From NCBI RefSeq assembly GCF_007197775.1, contig NZ_CP041638.1, positions 62,001-126,000 of the forward strand: DNA of 64,000 bases, in the 5' to 3' direction. The notes under the pieces are model-generated. The model had not been told where the DNA came from. It did not search any database and worked only from the letters and a program-made list of their open reading frames with translations. Below are positions 1 to 8,334 of this stretch, piece by piece. The stretch's first letter is position 1. Each line of letters begins with the position of its first letter. The translations under genes and the position numbers were made by a program. Source of the DNA: Thalassotalea sp. PS06 (GTDB lineage Bacteria; Pseudomonadota; Gammaproteobacteria; Enterobacterales; Alteromonadaceae).

Positions 1-511
1 ATTGTGAGCGACCGTTAGATTGATGTTCCAAACCTATGCCAAGGGTCACACTGCCATCCAGTACTTTCCACGGCGTTTTTGCTCGGTAAAAGATTTCCGG
101 CTGATAATTCGTTTCTCGAAATGGCTTAGAAATATTATCCGCATAGATCTGCCACCACGATTGCAGGGTAATGCCAAAGTGCAGGCTGTCCTGCTCGAAT
201 AGGAAGCCCTCATTGACAAGGGGGAACTTTAGACTTAGCTGATACTTTGCCTCAATGTCTTCAAAGTTATCAGAAAATTCGGGTACGTTTTCATAGGCTT
301 GTTCATTAAAGTTATCAGTAGCCGTAATTGGCAAAATATAATTCCGCTTATGTGGCTTAAGGATAAAGTAACGAGTGTCATAGCGAGACTGAGCATTTGG
401 TTCCTGTTGTTTCGTATACTTGGGGTCATCGTCAGAAGCAGCAGCCTGTTCACTAGCGGTGAATAAAAGTGTCATGAGGGAAAAAGCAAAGATAGGTAAT
501 TGATGACTCAT
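1..511 (-). CDS. pldA: Outer membrane phospholipase A (OMPLA), 5' part; cut by window edge
   Basis: The minus frame is open from an ATG at 511 to the window edge, giving 170 residues of the N-terminal part. It starts with a signal peptide (MSHQLPIFAFSLMTLLFTAS, cleavage near residues 23-26). It then holds the OMPLA signatures KPFRETNYQPEIF and, at the very edge, HQSNGRS, which contains the catalytic His and Ser of the family. OMPLA is a calcium-dependent 12-stranded outer membrane barrel that hydrolyses phospholipids misplaced in the outer leaflet. The remaining strands and the catalytic Asn lie outside the window. The call is confident because both motifs agree in order and spacing. Confidence 0.9.
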   Translation of the reverse strand, partial: MSHQLPIFAFSLMTLLFTASEQAAASDDDPKYTKQQEPNAQSRYDTRYFILKPHKRNYILPITATDNFNEQAYENVPEFSDNFEDIEAKYQLSLKFPLVNEGFLFEQDSLHFGITLQSWWQIYADNISKPFRETNYQPEIFYRAKTPWKVLDGSVTLGIGLEHQSNGRSQ

Positions 512-604
512 TAAGTTATTCTTTTCAAGCATATAAGGTGTGCTGATTATATCTCAACAGCATCTGAATTGAATATTATAAAATTTGCCTCATCAGTATG
601 TAGA

Positions 605-635
605 AACAAAAAAGCCAGGGATAACCCTGGCTTTT
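605..635 (-). terminator. Rho-independent terminator of the cytochrome c4 gene
   Basis: An 11-bp perfect stem (610-620 with 625-635, loop ATAA) is followed on the minus strand by a T-rich run. It lies 17 nt past the stop of the cytochrome gene. Confidence 0.85.
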
Positions 636-651
636 ACTTAAGCGTTGCTGC

Positions 652-1914
652 TTATTTCAGTGATGACATGTACTGTGAAACAGCGTCGATGTCTTCGTCA
701 GTTAACTTAGCAGCGATGTTACGCATCATACCGTTCATGTCGTTACCACGAGTACCGTCACGGAATTTACCAAGTTGGAGTTTCAGATAGTCAGTGTGTT
801 GTTGACCAATAACTGGGAAGCCAGCCAGAGCCATACCTTGACCGTCTACACCGTGACAAGCAACACATGCGGTAATACCGCGGCTTGCATCACCACCTAG
901 ATACAGGTCTTTACCACGCTCATTCGCTTGCGCAGCACTTGCTGATACTTTCTGGCTTGCGAAGTATGCAGCTAAGTTTTGCATGTCTTGCTCAGATAAA
1001 GGCGCAACCATACCCGCCATTACCGGATCAACTCGGCCTTCTTCGTTGTTGGTATCAACGGCTTTTTTGAAGTCCATTAACTGTTTGAATAAGTACTGTT
1101 CGCTTTGGCCCGCTAGCTTCGGATACATTGGAACCATGCTGTTACCATCAGCGCTGTGACAAGCTACACAGGTGGCAGATTTTTCTTTACCTAGCGCAAC
1201 ATCACCAACGTGATTTACTTTAACGGTTTTCTTCGCTTTCGCTGCTTCTTTTACGTCAGCAGGTGCTTTTAAGAATTCACCGATATCAGCAATGTCTTGC
1301 TCAGTAAGGTTTGCAGCAACCTGGTTCATCGCAGCATTAACACGACCAGAAGCACCGTCAGTTGCTGCGTGCTCTTTGAAGCTATTAAGTTGCTTAACAA
1401 TGTACTCAGGGTGCTGATTGGAAAGATTCGGGTTGATCAGTACTTCACTGTCACCATCTTTACCGTGACAGGTGATACAAGCAGTAATACCGCGGCTCGC
1501 ATCGCCTTTCTCGTATAAGGTTTTACCCATTGCTGCATCAGCGACAATTGCTGGAGCCGCTGGCGCTGCCGGAGCACCACCTGCTGTTGCGGTCTCTGCT
1601 TCGCCACCGCTACTGCCCAGACCCTCAAAATATGCACCCAAATCAGCCATGTCCTGATCCGATAGGTTTGCAGCCATTGGCGCCATAACCGGATCTACAC
1701 GAGAACCGTCTTTAAAAGCTTTTAGCTGCTTAGCGATGTAATCGGCATGCTGACCTGCAAGGTTAGGATACTGATCAGTGGTACCAATACCGTTAGCACC
1801 ATGACAAGCGGCACATACAGCAGCTTTGTTTTTACCAGCTTCTGCATCACCTTGAGCCAATACATTACCCATCAAACCGCAACCCAGGATTGCTGAGAGA
1901 ATGATTTTTTTCAT
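652..1914 (-). CDS. Tetrahaem cytochrome c4-type protein (tandem duplication of c4)
   Basis: This 420-residue periplasmic protein has a signal peptide (residues 1-21, ending VLAQ). Four CxxCH haem sites lie at residues 34-38, 146-150, 249-253 and 350-354. Ordinary cytochrome c4 is about 190-210 residues with two haems, so this is a head-to-tail doubling of a whole dihaem unit, joined by Ala/Pro-rich and Lys-rich linkers. Each unit keeps PxLAGQ-like and DP-M-like axial ligand regions. Cytochrome c4 carries electrons to terminal oxidases. A c4 gene divergent from engB is a common gammaproteobacterial arrangement, which supports the call. The product may donate to a cbb3 oxidase; ccoG lies 50 kb away in this window. 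Confidence 0.88.
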   Translation of the reverse strand: MKKIILSAILGCGLMGNVLAQGDAEAGKNKAAVCAACHGANGIGTTDQYPNLAGQHADYIAKQLKAFKDGSRVDPVMAPMAANLSDQDMADLGAYFEGLGSSGGEAETATAGGAPAAPAAPAIVADAAMGKTLYEKGDASRGITACITCHGKDGDSEVLINPNLSNQHPEYIVKQLNSFKEHAATDGASGRVNAAMNQVAANLTEQDIADIGEFLKAPADVKEAAKAKKTVKVNHVGDVALGKEKSATCVACHSADGNSMVPMYPKLAGQSEQYLFKQLMDFKKAVDTNNEEGRVDPVMAGMVAPLSEQDMQNLAAYFASQKVSASAAQANERGKDLYLGGDASRGITACVACHGVDGQGMALAGFPVIGQQHTDYLKLQLGKFRDGTRGNDMNGMMRNIAAKLTDEDIDAVSQYMSSLK

Positions 1915-2138
1915 AGAGTTTCTGCCTGTTTTTCGAACCGTAATGCTTGCGCAGCATTACAATTCATAACGCGTTTATAAAAAATTTCCGACATTTTACA
2001 CCAAAAGAAACAGTTCTGTAATGGCTAAAATAAAAATTCTCTTACAGAACCAAGGGTCTTTTAACAATATTTTATGGCCTTTTTCACCAATTCGCTGAAG
2101 TATATTCGAACAAATACATAAAAGCTGGCGTGCAAAGG

Positions 2139-2167
2139 TCAACAGTCCCCTTAAAAAAGGATATAAT
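2139..2167 (+). promoter_or_regulatory. Likely sigma-70 promoter of engB
   Basis: A perfect -10 hexamer TATAAT lies at 2162-2167. A weak -35-like TCAACA lies at 2139-2144 with a 17-nt spacer. The predicted transcript start is near 2174, giving a very short leader before the TTG start codons. Confidence 0.55.
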
Positions 2168-2189
2168 TTAGCCCAAGTAAATTTCATTT

Positions 2190-2849
2190 TTGGACTTAAT
2201 TTTGACAACACCGGTAATCAACCTTCACAAAGCTACATTCACCTTAAGCGCGCCCGACATTCGTCGTTTGCCAGAAGACTCTGGTATTGAGGTGGCGTTT
2301 GCAGGTCGTTCCAATGCCGGAAAGTCCAGTGCCCTGAATACTCTTACCAATCAAAAAAGCCTGGCCCGTACCAGTAAAACCCCAGGTCGCACTCAGCTTA
2401 TTAATGTCTTTGATATTGGTGATAATCGTCGTTTAATCGATTTGCCCGGTTATGGTTTTGCCAAAGTGCCATTGGAAATGAAGAAGAAATGGCAAAAATC
2501 CCTGGCAGAATACCTCGAAAAACGCCTGAGTCTGAAAGGATTGGTTGTACTCATGGATATTCGCCACCCATTAAAAGACTTGGACACCGACTTAATCGAG
2601 TGGGCTAATGATTGTGGTTTGCCAGTGCTGGCGTTGTTAACCAAAGCCGATAAGCTAAAGTCCGGTAAACGTAGCGCCGAAGTTCTGAAAGTACGTAAAG
2701 AATGTGAAAAACTCCACGAAAATATCAAGGTTCAGGCGTTTTCATCCCTTAACCGTCTTGGACTAGATACCGCCAACCAAATCATTTGTGATTGGTTTGC
2801 CTACCTTGAAGAGCAACAAGCCGAAGACCCGCAAACTGAGCAAGAGTAA
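2190..2849 (+). CDS. engB: Ribosome biogenesis GTPase EngB (YihA/YsxC)
   Basis: TRAFAC-class GTPase needed for late assembly of the 50S ribosomal subunit. The G-motifs are clear: P-loop GRSNAGKS at residues 39-46, TKTPGRTQ switch I, DLPGYG switch II, and TKAD specificity motif. Length (219) fits the family. The frame has no ATG start: an in-frame stop lies at 2178, so translation begins at TTG 2190 or TTG 2202. TTG 2202 (215 residues) has GGA 7 nt upstream and gives an N-terminus more like relatives, so it may be the real start. It is divergent from the cytochrome c4 gene. Confidence 0.95.
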   Translation: MDLILTTPVINLHKATFTLSAPDIRRLPEDSGIEVAFAGRSNAGKSSALNTLTNQKSLARTSKTPGRTQLINVFDIGDNRRLIDLPGYGFAKVPLEMKKKWQKSLAEYLEKRLSLKGLVVLMDIRHPLKDLDTDLIEWANDCGLPVLALLTKADKLKSGKRSAEVLKVRKECEKLHENIKVQAFSSLNRLGLDTANQIICDWFAYLEEQQAEDPQTEQE

Positions 2850-2906
2850 CTCGCGAACATTCTCTATACTTAGGTTAACCATATTAGCGTTTTCAATGGG
2901 TTAACC

Positions 2907-3458
2907 ATGCAATTGCAATGTTCTGCTTATATCGCCATTTCCGTTGATGGCTTTATTGCTGGCGAGGGTGGTGATTTATCCTGGCTCAATGAAGCCAATG
3001 CACTGGTGCCCCAAGGCGAAGATTGTGGCTTTGCGGCCTTTATGGGTAGCATCGATTATCTGGTTATGGGCCGCCATACCTATGAAAAAGTACTCTCGTT
3101 CGGCGGCGATTGGGTTTATAGCAAACCCGTTATTGTATTAAGCTCAAGATTCGTATCGATTCCCGATCACCTAAAGGATAAGGTATCCGCCAGTTCTCAA
3201 CCGATCGCAGAGCTTTGCCTCAAGCTTGCCAACAAAGGCGCCCGACGTATCTATGTCGATGGCGGCTATACCATCCGGCAATTTATCGACGCCGGTTTAC
3301 TTACCGATATCGAACTCACTCTAATCCCAATCCTGATAGGAAAGGGCATTCCTCTATTTAACGGTTTACAGCAGCGACAAAAGCTCAAGCTGGTGAATTC
3401 AAATGTCTATGACTTTGGGTTTGTGCAGCTGAAGTATGAGGTTGATCACGGGAGTTGA
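2907..3458 (+). CDS. Dihydrofolate reductase/RibD-like family reductase
   Basis: This 183-residue cytoplasmic protein has the fold of the DHFR/RibD C-terminal reductase family (YwjB/YyaP type). It starts with the family pattern YIAISVDGFIA, followed by the DYLVMGRHTYE and IYVDGG segments and the C-terminal LIPILIGKGIPLF stretch. It is not true folA: it lacks the folA motif order and is longer. Such proteins probably use NADPH, but their substrates are mostly unknown. It is a single gene 57 bp after engB, with its stop codon inside a strong hairpin. Confidence 0.8.
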   Translation: MQLQCSAYIAISVDGFIAGEGGDLSWLNEANALVPQGEDCGFAAFMGSIDYLVMGRHTYEKVLSFGGDWVYSKPVIVLSSRFVSIPDHLKDKVSASSQPIAELCLKLANKGARRIYVDGGYTIRQFIDAGLLTDIELTLIPILIGKGIPLFNGLQQRQKLKLVNSNVYDFGFVQLKYEVDHGS

Positions 3459-3473
3459 AACTCCCGTGATCAA
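3442..3473. terminator. Perfect 13-bp hairpin overlapping the stop codon
   Basis: TTGATCACGGGAG (3442-3454) pairs fully with 3461-3473 around a 6-nt loop. The TGA stop (3456-3458) sits in the loop. No T-run follows, so it may stabilise the 3' end or act as a weak terminator. Confidence 0.5.
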
Positions 3474-3490
3474 AGTGCACAGTGTACAGA

Positions 3491-3540
3491 ATTCAGAAAA
3501 AGCCCTATTGTTTGAGTCATTCCCTGATACTACAGGGAAT
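3491..3540 (+). repeat. 50-bp dispersed repeat with hairpin, copy 1
   Basis: This copy closely matches 3939-3987. It contains the stem ATTCCCTG/CAGGGAAT (3519-3526 and 3533-3540) around a 6-nt loop. The two copies are direct repeats that flank the DUF6429 gene. Confidence 0.75.
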
Positions 3541-3576
3541 CCGAGCGGATACTAATGCGCCGTTATCTTATTACTA

Positions 3577-3801
3577 CTATTTAGCGAACAATTTATTCAA
3601 AAGCTCTTCCGATTTGGCTAAACCTTTTTCAGTGAAGCAGACCGATTTAGCTTTGCCTTTTGGGTCGTGTATAAGCCCCTTTTCAAAAAGCCTATCTGTG
3701 ATTTCCCAGTCTAGTTGTTTCCAGGCTCTGAATGTATCGTGTAAGGTCAAATACAATAGTGCGAGAGCTGCATCATCAATTTTATCTTCATCGAGTTCCA
3801 T
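3577..3801 (-). CDS. DUF6429 family small protein
   Basis: This 74-residue protein begins MELDEDKIDDAALALLYLTL and holds DWEITDRLFEKGLI and a C-terminal KSVCFTEKGLAKSEEL. That is the DUF6429 pattern; the function is unknown and the fold looks like a small helical or winged-helix domain. The start at 3801 is chosen because GGAGG lies 4 nt upstream; a longer open frame to 3858 has no such site. The gene stands alone between two direct repeat copies (3491-3540, 3939-3987), which makes it look like a cassette. Confidence 0.75.
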   Translation of the reverse strand: MELDEDKIDDAALALLYLTLHDTFRAWKQLDWEITDRLFEKGLIHDPKGKAKSVCFTEKGLAKSEELLNKLFAK

Positions 3802-3938
3802 GTTACCTCCAGGCTTTGATCGGTTAAAAACTTTCTCACAAGCGAAAATTATAGACATTGCTTATTGATTATATGGCTTACCCGAATAGTCGGCATTCTG
3901 GTGAACGATTAAGGAGGAAATTGCTTAATGGTTTTAAT

Positions 3939-3994
3939 ATTCAGGAAAGGCCCATTGGTTGAGTCATTCCCTGATACTATAGGGAATCTCAACC
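3939..3994 (+). repeat. Dispersed repeat with extended hairpin, copy 2
   Basis: This is the second copy of the 50-bp repeat (3939-3987). Here the hairpin is longer: GGTTGAG (3957-3963) pairs with CTCAACC (3988-3994) outside ATTCCCT/AGGGAAT, with a 2-nt bulge. Confidence 0.75.
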
Positions 3995-4036
3995 GACATT
4001 GGTGATGACATTGTTCCTATCGCGATAGCCGTTTGA

Positions 4037-4453
4037 TTAGTCGATAAATTTTACGTCTTGAACTTCACACCATTGGCGTAACGCTTTTTCAGTTTGGTCA
4101 GCTTCAAATTTATACCAAAGCTCAATTTTTCCGGAAGATTCCAACAGTGATTTAAACCGAGCGTAAGCCCCTTTTTGGCGAAAGATCGAACGAACGTTTT
4201 CATAATGTGAAGGTAAATGTTCCAGAGTAAAGTCGAAGGCAAGATCGTTTCCCTGATTCAATTCACTTTTGTGAGGGATGAACAAATACGTTTCCTCATC
4301 AATATCGTCTGGAAGTTCTTCTTCATTGTCGCCAAACTCCGAGTAGAAGTAAGTCTTTCCGGTCGATTTATTGATATACCCCTCATTCGAGTGTGGGGAG
4401 CCGAAATTCACCATTTCAAACAGCTCCAGAATATCACTAAACTTTATTTTCAT
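4037..4453 (-). CDS. UPF0158-like family protein
   Basis: This 138-residue acidic cytoplasmic protein shows the UPF0158 layout: an N-terminal segment with the acidic EELPDDIDEETYLFIPHKSEL stretch (split here between two halves), then a helical region with FRQKGAYARFKSLLE and a C-terminal WCEVQD. The FRQKGAYARFKxLL pattern is the best family marker. No enzymatic role is known. The ATG at 4453 is the only good start. It lies in the repeat-rich patch of small orphan genes between engB and polA, all on the minus strand. Confidence 0.65.
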   Translation of the reverse strand: MKIKFSDILELFEMVNFGSPHSNEGYINKSTGKTYFYSEFGDNEEELPDDIDEETYLFIPHKSELNQGNDLAFDFTLEHLPSHYENVRSIFRQKGAYARFKSLLESSGKIELWYKFEADQTEKALRQWCEVQDVKFID

Positions 4454-4702
4454 ATTACTCTCAATTTTCCATTTTTAAGTAAGTTGTTAGGTATCAAATA
4501 CACACCAGACTTGGTTTGCGCACCTCATTCTGAAACTTGTTCAAGATGAGAGTAACCTCCATCAGAAATCAGTATTGTTGTGATTTTATTAAAATAAAGC
4601 GTATCTCAACTAGATTTGTCGGTTTCAACTATTTCAAGGTTTAAGCTGCGTATCGAAGCGGAACAAAGATTAAAAGCACCCACTACATTGCTTGTTATAT
4701 TT

Positions 4703-5040
4703 TTATCCGTAAAAAATTGGGTGCCTATCAATTAAATCAAAGAAGGATGAAATATCGTTGTTTGGCTTAACCTCATCAAATACACGCCACTTTCCATTAC
4801 GATCGCACCAGTAAAGTGTCCAATTTCTGTTTTTAACCGAGAATTTAAATCGAGCAATATCAAAATCTCTTTTCTCGCCGGGATTATTCAAAACAGATCT
4901 TCTTTCTGAAATAAAAGCTAGCTTATCCTCTATGCGAAAAACAATTTCAAGTTGATCTTTTATTTCAGGTCTGGTGCGCTTTAAACAATATTCAGTTAGC
5001 TGTTTTTCAGCTTTTTCGACTCAACTTCACTTATTGGCAT
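4703..5040 (-). pseudogene. DUF3024-like gene with a one-base frameshift
   Basis: From the stop at 4703 back to about 5018 the minus strand encodes a DUF3024-type protein: EKQLTEYCLKRTRPEIKDQL, then an EDKLAF-ISERR stretch, and a C-terminal NWTLYWCDRNGKWRVF followed by FFDLIDRHP. No start codon with a ribosome site is in this frame. An ATG at 5040 reads MPISEVESKKL in another frame and stops after 14 codons. Adding one A to the A5 run (plus strand T5 at 5012-5016) would join the two frames. Either the gene is freshly broken or the run carries a sequencing error. A shorter product from TTG 4891 (62 residues) would lack the first half of the domain. Confidence 0.7.
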
Positions 5041-5156
5041 ATATACCTTTGGAAAATTAAACGCTTAGTAAAAAGGCAAAATATCAGTTGGTTATACATT
5101 AGCAAGGAACAGGCGACAAACCAAACCAACACCTTCCATGGATCGTAAGGAAATAT

Positions 5157-5262
5157 AAGGGATTTATTGAATGTCGGGATATCATGGATGGTAATATTCC
5201 GACGATGTAAAGGGATTTACGGAATGTCGGGATATCATGGATGGTAATATTCCGACGAAGTG
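5157..5262. repeat. Two tandem 53-bp units with a 31-nt palindrome
   Basis: Units 5157-5209 and 5210-5262 are nearly identical. Each holds an imperfect hairpin with arms GTCGGGATAT and ATATTCCGAC around ATGGATGG. A diverged, inverted copy lies at 21395-21425, so this is a dispersed family. The stretch 5041-5156 holds nothing else that I can recognise. Confidence 0.8.
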
Positions 5263-5323
5263 CTTTCCATGCACAGTCGAATTTCAGTTCCCGACAAATT
5301 CGAGCTGCCTACATCCGTGTAGG

Positions 5324-5413
5324 CAAAAAAAAACCGATGCCATTGGCATCGGTTATAAGCTTATGGGGAAGCTAGAAAACAAAAGTTATTACAACAAGAA
5401 TTCCGTTAGGAAT
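5324..5413 (-). ncRNA. Candidate small RNA downstream of polA
   Basis: A good sigma-70 promoter (TTTACA at 5448-5443, 17-nt spacer, TAAAAT at 5425-5420, minus strand) would start transcription near 5413. About 90 nt later comes a strong terminator with a T9 tail. The stretch between has no open reading frame, and includes a small TTCC/GGAA stem and a U-rich single-stranded stretch, as in Hfq-binding sRNAs. In enterobacteria and vibrios Spot 42 (spf) lies just downstream of polA in the same orientation, so position suggests an equivalent. I see no clear primary-sequence match to Spot 42. Confidence 0.45.
5325..5354 (-). terminator. Strong rho-independent terminator downstream of polA / candidate sRNA
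   Basis: AACCGATGCC (5332-5341) pairs perfectly with GGCATCGGTT (5345-5354). On the minus strand nine T's follow (5325-5333). It would end transcripts coming from polA or from the candidate sRNA. Confidence 0.85.
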
Positions 5414-5419
5414 GATTGT

Positions 5420-5448
5420 ATTTTAGAGTAGCCACTCTAGTTTGTAAA
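5420..5448 (-). promoter_or_regulatory. Promoter of the candidate sRNA
   Basis: Minus strand -35 TTTACA (5448-5443) and -10 TAAAAT (5425-5420) have an ideal 17-nt spacer. The site lies in the 546-bp gap between polA and the DUF3024 remnant. It could alternatively be chance in AT-rich DNA. Confidence 0.5.
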
Positions 5449-5586
5449 GTCATTACTCTAATGAAAATTACATTTTTTCGTGATTTTTTGTAATTTTTTG
5501 TCTTTAAAACGCATTTGAGCGTTATTTAACCACTTAAAGTCATGTATTTATGTAATTATATTTCACCTTTGATCTAATTTTCCATT

Positions 5587-8334
5587 TTAATGGGCTTGTT
5601 GCCAATTGTCGCCAATTCCCGATTCGGCGATTAATGGAACGTTTAATTCAACCGCATCATTCATGATCTGAACTAGCTTGTCAGTAACCTCATCAACGAT
5701 ATCTTGATGAATTTCAAAGATTAATTCATCGTGTACCTGCATTGTCATCTTAATGCGAGGGTCATTTTGCTCGATAATCCAGGCGTCGACGGCCAGCATC
5801 GCCTTCTTAATGATGTCGGCGGCTGTCCCTTGCATAGGCGCATTGATTGCCGCGCGCTCTGCGGCTTTTTTGCGGGCACCATTTCGGGATTTAATTTCTG
5901 GTAAAAACAGACGACGACCAAATAAGGTTTCAACATAGCCTTGTTCGTTTGCCAGCTGGCGAGTGTCTTCCATATAAGTAAGCACACCCGGGTAGCGTTC
6001 AAAGTACTTGTCCATGTAATCCTGAGCCCGGCCGCGAGGAATTCCTAACTGCTTAGATAAGCCAAACGCAGACATGCCGTAAATGAGTCCGAAGTTAATG
6101 GCCTTGGCACTGCGACGGTGATCACTAGTGACTTCTTCAAGTTCGATACCAAAAATTTCCGCAGCGGTCGCCTGGTGAATATCTCGGCCTTGGGCAAAGG
6201 CACTTAGTAAACCTGGATCATTGGAAAGGTGTGCCATAATCCGCAATTCAATTTGTGAGTAATCGATTGCCACAACCTTGTGGTTCTCTGGGGCGATAAA
6301 TGCCTGACGGATTTTCTTACCTTCGTCAGAGCGAATCGGAATATTCTGCAAATTCGGATCCGTTGACGATAAACGACCCGTTGCTGTTACCGCCTGATGA
6401 TATGAGGTATGTACCCGACCAGAATTGTTGTCGATCATCAAAGGTAATTTGTCGGTATAGGTGGATTTCAGTTTGGCTAATCCGCGATGCTCAAGGATCA
6501 GCTTAGGTAATGGGTAATCTAGCGCCAGTTCCTGTAATACTTCTTCGGCAGTCGATGGCGCACCTTTTGGCGTTTTCTTAATAACCGGGATCTGCTGCTC
6601 TTCAAATAAAATGGTTTGCAGTTGTTTTGGTGAGCTTAAGTTAAAGCTTTTACCGGCAATGTTATGTGCCGCCACTTCAATTTCATCAAGGCGGGTTGCA
6701 ATGTATTGGCTCTGCTCGGTTAACAGGTCAGCATCAATAAGCACACCGTGCTGCTCCATTCTCGCCAATACTGGTAACAGTGGAAGCTCGATATCTTTAA
6801 ATACCGAGCATTGCTTTTCACTTTTCTCGAGTTTTGGCCAAAGCACCTGATGTAATCGTAAGGTGATATCTGCATCTTCAGCGGCGTAGTGGCCAGCCTT
6901 GTCGATATCAATTTGATTAAAGGTTAGCTGTTTCGCACCTTTACCGGCGATATCTTCAAAGTGAACGGTTTTATAATCAAGATATTTCTCGGCTAGCGCG
7001 TCCATATTATGGCGGGTAGCGACACTGTTTAAACAATAGGATTCCAACATGGTGTCAAAACCGATACCGGTTAATGCTATGTCGTAATTATTCAGGACAT
7101 TGGCATCGTATTTCAGGTTTTGGCCAATTTTTATTAACGACTTATCTTCTAGCAAAGGTTTTAGTTTGCCTAACACCAGGTCGATATCTAACTGTTCAGG
7201 CGCACCTTCATAATCGTGACCGAATGGGATGTATGCCGCTTCACCTGGCTCAGTGGCAAAAGAAAGCCCCACCAGTTTAGCCTGCATATAATTGAGTGAT
7301 GTGGTTTCAGTATCAAATGCAAAGCTGCCGCTTTCGGTTAGCTTTTTCACCCAGTTATCTAGCTCATCTTCGCTAAAGATAATCTGATAATTGCTCGGGA
7401 TATCTTCATTTAATGGCGTTAACTCTTCTTCTTCGGCAACGTCTGCACTGGCAGAAGAATCGGTAGCTACTGCGCCGGCGTTTAATTCAGCCAAAAGGCG
7501 CTTAAGCTCAAATTGCTCCAGTAAAGAGCGCAGGGTATCCACTTCAGGGTCTGTGGATTTGATATCCGCCAGGTTTTGCTCAAGCTCTACATCTGTCTTG
7601 ATGGTTGCCAATTCATAAGACAAAGGCAACTGTTCAACCGCTGCGCGAAGATTCTCACCAACCTTGCCTTTTATCTTATCGGCATTGGCGATAACGCCAT
7701 CTAAAGTTTCATATTCGGTAAGCCATTTTACAGCGGTTTTCGGGCCACATTTTTGTACACCGGGAATGTTATCGACTTTATCGCCCATCAGCGCCAGGTA
7801 ATCGATGATTTGATCCGGACGAACGCCAAACTTTTCAATAACACCATCCACATCCATAGTGACACTGGTCATAGTATTGATAAGGGTAACGTGTTCCGTT
7901 ACCAGTTGCGCCATATCTTTATCGCCGGTTGAAATAACCGTTTCTAAACCCTGGGCGCTGGCCTGTTCAGCCAAGGTGCCAATAACATCATCAGCCTCAA
8001 CGCCTTCAATAACCAACAATGGATAACCCATGGCACGAATAATGTTATGTAATGGTGCAATCTGACAACGCAGGTCGTCAGGCATCGGCGGGCGGTTCGC
8101 TTTATATTCCGGATAGAGGTCGTTCCTAAAGGTTTTGCCTTTCGCGTCAAATACCACAATAACCTTACCGTCAGGATAATCCTTTTTAAGACTTTTAAGC
8201 ATATTCAATACGCCAGTTATGGCTCCCGTTGGGTGGCCATCGGCAGTCGACAAAGCCTGCAAATAAGGTACGTGGTAGGCACGAAACAGATAAGAAGAAC
8301 CGTCGACAAGGATATAAGGTGATGATTGTGACAT
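5587..8334 (-). CDS. polA: DNA polymerase I
   Basis: This full-length 915-residue protein has all three domains. The 5'-3' flap exonuclease (residues 1-290) has the YPEYKANRPPMP and DKVDNIPG motifs. The 3'-5' proofreading exonuclease (about 320-510) is intact: DTET at 341-344, then IGQNLKYDANVL and YAAEDADITL. The polymerase domain has motif A (VVAIDYSQIELRI, near 690), motif B (RRSAKAINFGLIYG, near 745) and motif C (VHDEL, near 869). It fills gaps during repair and removes Okazaki primers. It is a single-gene unit followed by the candidate sRNA and terminator. Confidence 0.98.
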   Translation of the reverse strand: MSQSSPYILVDGSSYLFRAYHVPYLQALSTADGHPTGAITGVLNMLKSLKKDYPDGKVIVVFDAKGKTFRNDLYPEYKANRPPMPDDLRCQIAPLHNIIRAMGYPLLVIEGVEADDVIGTLAEQASAQGLETVISTGDKDMAQLVTEHVTLINTMTSVTMDVDGVIEKFGVRPDQIIDYLALMGDKVDNIPGVQKCGPKTAVKWLTEYETLDGVIANADKIKGKVGENLRAAVEQLPLSYELATIKTDVELEQNLADIKSTDPEVDTLRSLLEQFELKRLLAELNAGAVATDSSASADVAEEEELTPLNEDIPSNYQIIFSEDELDNWVKKLTESGSFAFDTETTSLNYMQAKLVGLSFATEPGEAAYIPFGHDYEGAPEQLDIDLVLGKLKPLLEDKSLIKIGQNLKYDANVLNNYDIALTGIGFDTMLESYCLNSVATRHNMDALAEKYLDYKTVHFEDIAGKGAKQLTFNQIDIDKAGHYAAEDADITLRLHQVLWPKLEKSEKQCSVFKDIELPLLPVLARMEQHGVLIDADLLTEQSQYIATRLDEIEVAAHNIAGKSFNLSSPKQLQTILFEEQQIPVIKKTPKGAPSTAEEVLQELALDYPLPKLILEHRGLAKLKSTYTDKLPLMIDNNSGRVHTSYHQAVTATGRLSSTDPNLQNIPIRSDEGKKIRQAFIAPENHKVVAIDYSQIELRIMAHLSNDPGLLSAFAQGRDIHQATAAEIFGIELEEVTSDHRRSAKAINFGLIYGMSAFGLSKQLGIPRGRAQDYMDKYFERYPGVLTYMEDTRQLANEQGYVETLFGRRLFLPEIKSRNGARKKAAERAAINAPMQGTAADIIKKAMLAVDAWIIEQNDPRIKMTMQVHDELIFEIHQDIVDEVTDKLVQIMNDAVELNVPLIAESGIGDNWQQAH

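Noticed and set aside
235..453. Minus-strand frame of 72 codons near the left edge
   Set aside because: It lies inside the pldA coding region in another frame; pldA has the family motifs.
3482..5262. Integron gene-cassette array with attC sites
   Set aside because: The repeats lack matching RYYYAAC/GTTRRRY core pairs and differ in type between genes.
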